From assembly GCF_900182785.1 (NCBI RefSeq), contig NZ_FXTS01000004.1, positions 248,001-312,000 on the forward strand: a stretch of DNA of 64,000 bases, given 5' to 3'. Positions 17,065 through 23,384 of this stretch are shown one piece after another. Origin of the DNA: Oceanospirillum linum (GTDB lineage: Bacteria > Pseudomonadota > Gammaproteobacteria > Pseudomonadales > Halomonadaceae). The first letter of the stretch is position 1. Every line of letters starts with the position of its first letter. Under the pieces are notes generated by a model. The model made no database searches. It saw only the letters and a program-made list of their open reading frames with translations, and was not told the origin of the DNA. A program made the position numbers and the translations under genes.

Positions 17065-18131
17065 ATGAATTTACCGAATCAGCTCACGTATAAGAGATCA
17101 CTTCATCCTGGCCCAGCTGTCTTTTTCTATGAGGATGCAGAAGAGAAACAGCATCCGCTCACCATTGAACGTACAAAAATCAGAGGAAGTAAGAGCGGAT
17201 TTGCCGAGGCCTATCAGGTCAAAAAGGATAAAGCGGCAGAATCTGGGATCAACATATCACTCAAACCCGATGCCACAACTCAAAAGCTGTCGTCAGGGAA
17301 TCCACACACTATTGATACCTGCTATTTACCGCCAGAAGCCGAGACACTGATCTGCAAATTTTCTTTAAGAATCGCCGCCAATAGCCTAAAACCAGACACC
17401 TGCTCTGACGCAGAGTGCTGGAACAGCCTTACCAATTTCACCGCTCTCTATAAAAAAGCGGGCGGTTACTTCGAGCTGGCGGAGCGCTATGCCAAGAATA
17501 TTCTGTCAGGTGCATGGCTTTGGCGAAATAGAGATACCGCTGCATTCGAGATCACTGTAGAAACCTCAGAAGGCAATACCTATACCCTGCCCAATGCACA
17601 CCTTCAATTCCCTGATATTCCATGGAAAAAGATACTGCAAAGATATTAAAGGGACTTGCTACAGAGATTGAAACGGCTTTAGCTTCTCCAAGATATTATT
17701 GGAGTGCCGAAATAACAGCACGTTTGAAACCAGGGTTCTGTGCCGAGATATTCCCCAGTCAATGCTTCACCGACCCGAGCGATTCGGACGCAAGCAAGGT
17801 ATTAGCAACAATTAACTATCAGGGAGCTAAGACGGCCTGCATGACCGCTGATAAGGTTAATGCCGCGATTCAGCGTGTTGATAACTGGTACAGTGATGAC
17901 CCAAATGCCTCCCCGCTTCGAGTCAATGAATACGGTTCTGACAGCCATCGAAATATCGCCTGCCGTCATCCTTCCACGCAGCTCGATTTCTACACCTTAC
18001 TTCAGGGAATTGATGAACAGATCTCTGTGCTAGAAAAAGCAAAATCGCTTAAAGATATTCCCGCGTCGACTCACTATATAACGTCAGTCTTAACAAAAGG
18101 AGGTATGTTCCAGGGAGGAAAAGCGAAATGA
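17065..18131 (+). CDS. cas7f: Cas7f (Csy3) backbone subunit, split by a -1 frame change
   Basis: Two overlapping frames together make one Cas7f. The first (17065-17649, 194 residues) has the N-terminus MNLPNQLTYKRSLHPGPAVFF and ends ...FPDIPWKKILQRY. The second, open from 17622 to 18131, carries the C-terminal half, with the conserved RHPSTQLDFYTLL and the end LTKGGMFQGGK. The seam is g-aaa-aag (17625-17631), an A5 run; one more A would join them as PWKKDTAKIL and give about 350 residues, normal for Cas7f. No ribosome site precedes the ATG at 17622. Options: -1 ribosomal slippage at a G AAA AAG heptamer, a real deletion that disables Cascade, or a homopolymer sequencing error. Confidence 0.85.
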
Positions 18132-18730
18132 AGTGGCACTACTTTATAATTCGATATATTCCCTCTGATGCGGATGAGTTTCTGCTTGCAGGACGCTGTA
18201 TTCTGGCACTGCATCATTTCCTCTATCGCAACAAAGCTAACAGTATTGGCATCCATTTCCCGGATTGGAGCGATCGGTCTGTAGGCAAACGCATCGCCTT
18301 CATGTCAGAGAATGAAGATTTGCTAACCTGGTTCAAAAAAGAGCGCTATTTTCTGACAATGGCTGAAAACGATCTCTTTGAGATGACTGAAATCGTGCAA
18401 ACATCACTGACCGATAAAAAGGGAGTTGCATTCGTAAGAAACCAAAAAGCAGGCAAGCTCACCTCTGCCTCGAAAGCCCGCCGGATCAGAAGAGCAAAGC
18501 GGCGGGCAGAAGCCAGAGGAGAGGTCTATAAGTCCAGAAATCAAGAATCGGATAGAGAGCTGGATCACTTCCACAGTATCCACATGGAAAGTACCAGTAC
18601 AGGCAAGGCATTTACTCTTTTCGTAGGGAAAGTCGAAGAACCCGGTACCGGCCTGTCTCAAAAAGAATTCAACAGTTATGGACTATCATCTCAGAATCAG
18701 CAGATGGTATTGCTACCAATAATTTCATAA
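18128..18730 (+). CDS. cas6f: Cas6f (Csy4) crRNA-processing endoribonuclease
   Basis: A 200-residue Csy4-type protein. The N-terminal strand MKWHYFIIRYIP and the helix LLAGRCILALHHFLYRN carry the conserved His (about 28-29) expected of the catalytic site. An arginine-rich helix (SKARRIRRAKRRAEARGEV, about 118-136) fits the groove-binding helix that reads the repeat hairpin. The C-terminus has the FTLFVGKV and FNSYGLS pattern of the family. A GGAGG lies 8 bp before the ATG, which overlaps the cas7 stop. It would cut the CTGCC/GGCAG hairpin repeats that follow and stay bound to the crRNA 3' end. Confidence 0.93.
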   Translation: MKWHYFIIRYIPSDADEFLLAGRCILALHHFLYRNKANSIGIHFPDWSDRSVGKRIAFMSENEDLLTWFKKERYFLTMAENDLFEMTEIVQTSLTDKKGVAFVRNQKAGKLTSASKARRIRRAKRRAEARGEVYKSRNQESDRELDHFHSIHMESTSTGKAFTLFVGKVEEPGTGLSQKEFNSYGLSSQNQQMVLLPIIS

Positions 18731-18845
18731 ACGTCTGAAAAGGCATTAATTTCAAGTAGTTACAATTAGGCTGGATTTTTTGGGCAAAATAACTAGATTA
18801 AACATAACTCTTTGAGTTTAAAGAAAGAAGTTTGGAATATTCATT
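18731..18845 (+). promoter_or_regulatory. CRISPR leader
   Basis: An A+T-rich 115-bp stretch between the cas6 stop and the first repeat. It is the expected place for the array promoter. No clear consensus promoter could be assigned by eye. Confidence 0.5.
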
Positions 18846-19412
18846 GTGATCTGCCGCATAGGCAGTTGGTAATTTCAGGGTGACGGAAGCCGATGTCGTG
18901 ACCGGGTGATCTGCCGCATAGGCAGTTGGTAATACTGGTTAATACCTCAGATGACGAGGCGTTTGTGATCTGCCGCATAGGCAGTTGGTAATCAGGTTCG
19001 TTTAAAACTGCGTCTGCTGTGTGGTGTGATCTGCCGCATAGGCAGTTGGTAATTTGTAGCCCGTCGAGGCGCGATTAACGAAGCCGTGATCTGCCGCATA
19101 GGCAGTTGGTAATCGATGCAATGACAAGATCTGCGTCAGTATAGCGTGATCTGCCGCATAGGCAGTTGGTAATAATCACCAAGGTTAGTTACTATTTGAA
19201 TACGTGTGATCTGCCGCATAGGCAGTTGGTAATAGCGGTTTGATTTCGATGAGGTAGGTGCCCGGGTGATCTGCCGCATAGGCAGTTGGTAATGCTCTGA
19301 CAGCTTCAGTGAGCACTGAAATGCGTGATCTGCCGCATAGGCAGTTGGTAATTTCGTTGGAATTAAAACCTCATAGGTTTGCAAGTGATCTGCTGCGTAG
19401 GCAGTTGGCAAA
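18846..19412 (+). CRISPR. Type I-F3 CRISPR array, 10 repeats and 9 spacers
   Basis: Repeats are 28 bp, beginning GTGATCTGCCGCATAGGCAG and ending TTGGTAAT, with the type I-F hairpin CTGCC-GCATA-GGCAG. They start at 18846, 18906, 18965, 19026, 19086, 19146, 19206, 19266, 19325 and 19385. The first nine are identical. The tenth differs at four bases (ctgctgcgtag, ending ggcaaa), as is usual for the distal repeat, so the array runs left to right. Spacers are 32 bp except 31, 33 and 31 bp for numbers 2, 3 and 8. None visibly matches the DNA just outside the right end. With no cas1-cas2 in the window, spacer acquisition must rely on proteins from elsewhere. Confidence 0.97.
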
Positions 19413-19478
19413 TTTTTTAATTGAAGATCCTAACTTTGAGCATAGTAATAGGATGCTCTTCAACGGCGTAAGGAGGAA

Positions 19479-19676
19479 ATGGTGAGCAACCCAATTTCAG
19501 ATTCAAAAGCAGGCAATTCAGACGAACCAGTTCCTCATAGCTCAGAAGCAATTTACCTAAATGATCGTGAGTGGGATCGCTTAATGGAGCTTATTCAGGC
19601 TAAGCCAGCAGAACCAACCGAAACACTACGAAAGATCATGCAATCGGAACATCCAAATATTGCTATCGATCTTTAG
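19479..19676 (+). CDS. Small DUF1778/TacA-like protein lacking the DNA-binding half
   Basis: A 65-residue ORF with a strong ribosome site (AAGGAGG just before the ATG). The C-terminal half (YLNDREWDRLMELIQAKPA, then ETLRKIM) resembles the toxin-binding tail of DUF1778/TacA antitoxins, where an (L)S-x-x-x-W/F-x-x-F/L pattern precedes a Pro-rich segment and a final helix. The usual N-terminal ribbon-helix-helix is absent; residues 1-24 look disordered. No acetyltransferase toxin is adjacent. It sits between the CRISPR array and the private guide unit, so it may be a leftover antitoxin fragment or a small element-specific protein. Function unknown. Confidence 0.55.
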   Translation: MVSNPISDSKAGNSDEPVPHSSEAIYLNDREWDRLMELIQAKPAEPTETLRKIMQSEHPNIAIDL

Positions 19677-19714
19677 ATCAAATGATGGCTAAACCCAGAT
19701 GTGATTTTAAAGTG

Positions 19715-19802
19715 CAGCTCTGCCGAATAGGCAGTTGGTAATAAGCCCAACCTACCTCTACATGTGAGCGCTACATTATCTGCCGAATAGGCAGTTGACG
19801 AA
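19715..19802 (+). CRISPR. Private guide unit: two atypical repeats around one 32-bp spacer
   Basis: Two 28-bp repeats (19715-19742 and 19775-19802) keep the CTGCC/GGCAG stem but have loop GAATA instead of GCATA and altered flanks (CAGCT... and ATTAT... starts; the second ends GTTGACGAA). The 32-bp spacer is 19743-19774, beginning AAGCCCAACC. Separation from the main array by about 300 bp and the divergent repeats match the atypical, homing guides known in I-F3 elements, which are reserved for insertion at a conserved chromosomal site. I could not match this spacer to any position in the window. Confidence 0.88.
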
Positions 19803-19856
19803 TGAAAGCCCGAGAATTTCTTGGACTGTTCACATCAGAACGGTTTATTAAAATTT

Positions 19857-19959
19857 TTTCAACTTATGGGTTAAATTGTATTTCAGCTTATGGTTTAGAA
19901 GGTGACGTAACCCATTGATTTTTCGTTATCCGATTTTTCACTTTATGGTTTAGTCCACA
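19857..19959 (-). repeat. Transposon right end with three TnsB-type binding sites
   Basis: Read from outside inward (minus strand) the end begins TGTGGACTAAACCATAAAG. Three related sites follow the form AACC(C)ATAA-NN-TGAAA: 19936-19950, 19881-19895 and 19857-19872 (plus-strand forms tttcactttatggtt, tttcagcttatggtt, tttcaacttatgggtt). This resembles the TnsB sites of known I-F3 elements, and the TGT/ACA terminus is standard for Tn7-like ends. The boundary is placed after ACA at 19957-19959. Confidence 0.9.
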
Positions 19960-20177
19960 AAAGCACCCTGCATTACCTGGAGCCATGGGTCGCTAAAATC
20001 ACTCAATGGATACAGGAGGGCCGTACACCTTATATGTTTCTGCACACCCCGAGTAACCGTCATGCACCCGAAGTAGCCACCTACTTTGCCGAGCAACTCA
20101 ATAAGGCTATACCTGGCAGCGCCCTGTTTACTCCTTGGCCAGAAATCCAAGAACCGTTACAGGATTCCTTATTCTGA
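19960..20177 (+). pseudogene. 3' fragment of a DUF72 (YecE-like) gene cut by the transposon
   Basis: Directly beyond the right end an open frame reads STLHYLEPWVAKITQWIQ, then GRTPYMFLHTPSNRHAP and on to TGA at 20175-20177. PYMFLHTP-x-N with the following AP, and the C-terminal TPWPEI segment, fit the last 70 or so residues of DUF72 proteins. No start codon or upstream part is present on this side. The rest of the gene would lie beyond the left end, outside the window. So the insertion disrupted a gene rather than landing just after one. Confidence 0.75.
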
Positions 20178-20294
20178 TAGTTTATTTTAAATACCGGTTT
20201 TAAATCCTTCTCTTCAAAACCGGCCTTAAACCTCGATGGCAAAAGCGGCAAGGTATAATGCATCCAAGTAAAAAAGTACCCGCCAGCCATATGA

Positions 20295-20756
20295 TCAGAT
20301 GCTGCTATTATTCGCCTGAGTAAATGTTTTCTTCAATATATGGTCTGCCGATAAAAACCCGGGACCAAAAACAGCCGTTATCAGGAACATCAGGCCCCAT
20401 AACTGGTGGTCGTAGAACCCTTGATCCCACAATACCGGGTAAGAAACCACAGCCATAATATTAAAGACAAAGAGTGCAGAGGCGACACCCCGGCCCATCA
20501 GACCCAGAATTAAAAGCGGAGGCAGAATCAACTCTGCTGCCGTTCCAAGGTAAGCCGCCAGCTCCCAAGGTAATAGAGGAACCTGGTACTCTTCTTCGAA
20601 CAGATACAGAGTACTATCCCAACTTTGGATTTTAACTAATCCAGATTGCAAAAAAGCTTTGGCCGCCCATATTCTAACGAACAATAACAGCAGTGGACCC
20701 GCAAGCTTCTCGAATCCGCTAAAAAAGCGGTCATACCATAAGGCAAGTGATGTCAT
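20295..20756 (-). CDS. DoxX-family membrane protein of the bufferin operon
   Basis: A 153-residue protein with four hydrophobic helices typical of DoxX (LLLLFVRIWAAKAFLQSGLVK; LAAYLGTAAELILPPLLILG; VASALFVFNIMAVVSY; LWGLMFLITAVFGPG). It is the last gene of a four-gene operon and overlaps the DUF2063 gene by 4 bases. In bufferin operons a DoxX-like protein is the usual fourth component (often called BufD). It acts in the inner membrane; its exact role is not settled. Confidence 0.85.
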   Translation of the reverse strand: MTSLALWYDRFFSGFEKLAGPLLLLFVRIWAAKAFLQSGLVKIQSWDSTLYLFEEEYQVPLLPWELAAYLGTAAELILPPLLILGLMGRGVASALFVFNIMAVVSYPVLWDQGFYDHQLWGLMFLITAVFGPGFLSADHILKKTFTQANNSSI

Positions 20757-21661
20757 TCTTCGATTCCTCTACTCTGTGTTTTTTTCAGAACGTCAAATCC
20801 GGTGATTAGCCCCGTACGGATGGCGTCCTGTAGCAGGAGATCAGCAGCATCGTACTCAAACTGACTAAATAGACTGCCCGCCTGACAATGCTCCAGTAAA
20901 CAAAATACGCCGTCGTCTAACTCTTGATAGAGCACCTCCGCTAAGCCAGAGGTTACAATATAGCCCTTCTGGGGCTGATCCAGCTGAAACCCTGCTAAGG
21001 GATCACCCTCATCAGATGCAACCGTATCCCTCTTCTCGACATCCTCTTTCTCGGTCTCGGCCTGTCGTTCAAGCCAGTTCTTTAAGCGGCGAAACAGCTC
21101 GATAATTGCCCAGGGGGATTGAAAAAGCGTGATATCGGGATTAATCACAAAGTGAATCCACTCATAATCATCTTCGCCGACCTCAGATAAACCCTGATAG
21201 GGAAAAGGCTCTGTCGTGGGAATACGATTAATACGCACGGAATAAGCCCATTCGAAGCGCGCCAAGTCAGCGAGATAAGGCATCTCCTTCAGCTGCTCCA
21301 GATCAAGCATAAAATCCGGCAAACCCTCGCCAAACTCAGCCACTGCAGCATTTGACATCGGCACGGTACGGATAAACGCCTTGGCCAACTGGGCAAAAAA
21401 TTCGTCACCAACCATCACTCGAAGCACCGGGTAGGTTACTTCCAGCGCCTCTGTCAGGCTAAGGACAAAGTTATTGCGGTAGATCTGCAACAGTTGGTCA
21501 GCATCAAAATGCGTCTCCTGAATGTCTTGATAGAGTTTAGGGTGATCCACAGACGATGCAGGTGATATCAGTGCTTGAGCAAATTGCTGCTGTAAACGAT
21601 AGAGTTCAGGGGCCATTACCAACTCAGAAGCTGGGTGGGTAGAAACATTAAGACCCCTCAT
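20753..21661 (-). CDS. bufC: DUF2063 protein, MNIO partner of bufferin maturation (BufC-like)
   Basis: The protein carries the DUF2063 domain (LYRLQQQFAQALISP; ADQLLQIYRNNFVLSLTEAL; YPVLRVMVGDEFFAQLAKAF) in its N-terminal 120 residues and a winged C-terminal part. The open frame begins at 21673, but the ATG at 21661 (MRGLNVSTHP), overlapping the DUF692 stop, is preferred. Known: DUF2063 proteins are obligate partners of DUF692 iron oxidases in RiPP modification, and the annotation 'putative DNA-binding' is historical. It sits between DUF692 and DoxX with overlaps at both ends. Confidence 0.85.
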   Translation of the reverse strand: MRGLNVSTHPASELVMAPELYRLQQQFAQALISPASSVDHPKLYQDIQETHFDADQLLQIYRNNFVLSLTEALEVTYPVLRVMVGDEFFAQLAKAFIRTVPMSNAAVAEFGEGLPDFMLDLEQLKEMPYLADLARFEWAYSVRINRIPTTEPFPYQGLSEVGEDDYEWIHFVINPDITLFQSPWAIIELFRRLKNWLERQAETEKEDVEKRDTVASDEGDPLAGFQLDQPQKGYIVTSGLAEVLYQELDDGVFCLLEHCQAGSLFSQFEYDAADLLLQDAIRTGLITGFDVLKKTQSRGIEE

Positions 21662-22556
21662 GACTAACACCATATTCGTAGCCAGATTTGGATGCTAAAA
21701 CCGAATCTGTACCAAGCTGCTGAACTCTCTCTGCTTTACCAATCTCATCCAACAACACTGACATTTCCGGTATATCGGTATCCCATTCCACCAAAGCCGG
21801 AGCCTGGCAGTCCAACTTATGCCTGATTTGTGCAAACAGCTGCCATACCTCATCACTGACACGACTCCCATGGGTATCAATCAGAATACGTCCCTGATCA
21901 TATTCATTGACTGAAAAACCAGCCAGATGCAGTTCACCCACCGCATCAAGGTTAATATTGTTCAAATAATCATAACTGTCGAAGCCGTGGTTCACGGCGT
22001 TAACGTAGATATTATTCAGATCAAGAAGAAGGCCGCAGCCCGTTTGCTCAACAATCTGGTTTAAAAAATCCCATTCAGTAAAAACCGACACTTTAAAATT
22101 CAGATAGGCCGTAGGATTCTCAATCAGAATCTGACGCCCAAGAGCCTGTTGAGCCACGTCTACCTGTCGGCAAAATTGTTCAAGGCTCTCACGGGTATAA
22201 GGAATCGGCAGAAGGTCATTAAAATATCGGCCAGCTACGGCACTCCAGCTCAGATGCTCTGACAGCAATGCCGGTTGAAACTCATCCACTAAAGCCTTTA
22301 ACGCTGAAAGGTGTTTAGGGGCTAAAGAGTCCCCTGAGCCAAGAGATAGCCCGACACCGTGGAAGCTTAATGGGTAATGTTGTGCGACCTGACGTAAAAT
22401 ATGGCGCTGAACACTCTGCTCATCCAGGTAGTTTTCACTATGAACTTCCAACCAGGAAACGCTCGGTAGTTCTGACAGCAGATCATTATAGTGCGGTGCC
22501 CGCAACCCCATGCCAATACTCGCCGTAGGCACAGAAAAGCCCTTCACAGTATCCAT
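21648..22556 (-). CDS. bufB: DUF692 multinuclear non-haem iron oxidase (BufB-like)
   Basis: About 302 residues of the DUF692/MNIO family with a TIM-barrel fold. Metal-ligand segments are visible: WLEVHSENYL, PLSFHGVGLSLGS, LLSEHLSWS, ILIENPTAYL, LLLDLNNIYVN, ELHLAGF and DTHGSRV. ATG at 22556 is preferred over GTG at 22565 because CGGAG lies 8 bp before the ATG. Known: MNIOs convert Cys in bufferin precursors to thiooxazole groups that bind copper. It stands 123 bp after the precursor gene, with a hairpin in that gap. Confidence 0.92.
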   Translation of the reverse strand: MDTVKGFSVPTASIGMGLRAPHYNDLLSELPSVSWLEVHSENYLDEQSVQRHILRQVAQHYPLSFHGVGLSLGSGDSLAPKHLSALKALVDEFQPALLSEHLSWSAVAGRYFNDLLPIPYTRESLEQFCRQVDVAQQALGRQILIENPTAYLNFKVSVFTEWDFLNQIVEQTGCGLLLDLNNIYVNAVNHGFDSYDYLNNINLDAVGELHLAGFSVNEYDQGRILIDTHGSRVSDEVWQLFAQIRHKLDCQAPALVEWDTDIPEMSVLLDEIGKAERVQQLGTDSVLASKSGYEYGVSHEGS

Positions 22557-22619
22557 GGTGAGCACTCCGTTTTTTACAAAGAGAGGGAATATATTTCTGA
22601 GAAATGGAAACGCAATGCT

Positions 22620-22649
22620 CAGGAACCCGCTAATAATAGAGAGTTCCTG
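22620..22649 (-). promoter_or_regulatory. Hairpin between bufferin precursor and maturation genes
   Basis: A 7-bp inverted repeat, CAGGAAC...GTTCCTG, lies in the gap between the precursor stop and bufB, without a strong T-run after it. It could slow transcription or protect the upstream mRNA, keeping precursor transcripts above enzyme transcripts. Function is inferred. Confidence 0.4.
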
Positions 22650-22679
22650 ACTATAAGCTATAGCTTAAACGGGTAGCAC

Positions 22680-22934
22680 TTACTTAGAGGTCAGACTGCC
22701 ACCAGCAAGCTTAGAGCACATACCTTTAGGCACAGCGATAAAGGCATCGCCCTGGAAATCTGTTTTAGACGTACCGGCACAAGAACTGTTTTTCGTTGCA
22801 CAGTCATTGTGACCCGCTTTTGCAACGCCATAACATTTCTCTTTACCTGCAGCCATAGCAGGTGTTGCTGTCACTGCACTCAGCGCAATAATACCGGACA
22901 TTACAGAAGCCATTGCCAGTTTAGATTTAGTCAT
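22680..22934 (-). CDS. bufA: Bufferin-type copper-binding RiPP precursor (DUF2282)
   Basis: An 84-residue precursor with a clear signal peptide (MTKSKLAMASVMSGIIALSA, cleaved after ATPAMAA). The mature part contains KEKCYGVAKAGHNDC, SSCAGTSKTDFQGDAF and VPKGMC: four Cys in the DUF2282 arrangement. Known: bufferins have Cys residues converted by a DUF692 enzyme and sequester copper in the periplasm. GAGGT lies 7 bp before the ATG. It is the first gene of the operon. Its promoter must lie in 22935-23100; no motif was certain there. Confidence 0.93.
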   Translation of the reverse strand: MTKSKLAMASVMSGIIALSAVTATPAMAAGKEKCYGVAKAGHNDCATKNSSCAGTSKTDFQGDAFIAVPKGMCSKLAGGSLTSK

Positions 22935-23384
22935 CGTTGTTACCTCGGGTTGTATACACTGAAAAATGTTTTATTAATCGTATTTTTATCTTGATTTTTT
23001 AAGTTCGTGTTAACGTACTCACTAACACTTACGCACCATCAGTTCAGGTGGATGCAAAAAATTTGCACAACATATTTCATCTGACCGAACAGAGCAGGAT
23101 CAACTCATGGCCGATTCTTTCAGTATGGCCCATAATCAACAAAGGTAACGAACTTTTGGAAGAAAACACATTATTTAGATGCATACAGCATACTTGTGTG
23201 ATTGACTGCATCTGTCAACGATGCGTTTACGTATACGACTGAATGAGCCACTTTGTAATAAATCTTTGCTCTCCCCTGCGGAGCAAGAGCAGAGGCCAGG
23301 TTCTGATCAGGATAAGTACCTTCAGATAATTCGCTATCACACTGCACCCACTGTGATCTTAATTTAATGCTTAAAGGATGCCCT
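22935..23384. promoter_or_regulatory. Divergent intergenic region bufA / chemotaxis receptor
   Basis: 450 bp without a supported gene. It must hold the bufA promoter on the left and the receptor promoter on the right. The first 100 bp are A+T-rich. AAAGGA lies 6 bp before the receptor ATG at 23385. Short open frames here lack coding character. Confidence 0.5.

Larger units (their letters stand above)
1..19959 (+). mobile_element. Type I-F3 CRISPR-associated Tn7-like transposon (right portion; left end outside window)
   Basis: Seen: a tnsB C-terminus and tnsC at the left, cargo in the middle, then tniQ-cas8/5-cas7-cas6, a CRISPR array, a separate atypical guide unit, and an end with three related sites finishing in ACA at 19959. 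Known: I-F3 elements use a Cascade lacking Cas3 together with TniQ, TnsC and TnsAB to insert DNA about 50 bp from an RNA-specified target, with the right end nearest the target. There is no cas1 or cas2-3 here, which fits. Cargo genes (helicase module, XRE, type I R-M locus) look like defence. The left end, tnsA and most of tnsB are missing, so the target-site duplication cannot be tested from this window. Confidence 0.93.

Noticed and set aside
19136..19411. 91-codon minus-strand ORF with repeated LPMRQIT motifs
   Set aside because: It is the CRISPR repeat/spacer array read on the opposite strand.
19680..19714. XRE palindrome upstream of the private guide
   Set aside because: Only a loose TTTAG...CTAAA pair with different spacing is present, not the CTTAG-N5-CTAAG site.
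20001..20060. Possible match of the private spacer to the DUF72 fragment
   Set aside because: Best by-eye alignment gives about 14 of 32 bases and in the wrong orientation relative to the right end.
22994..23242. Short ORFs between bufA and the chemotaxis receptor
   Set aside because: No ribosome site, atypical composition, no domain; treated as intergenic.
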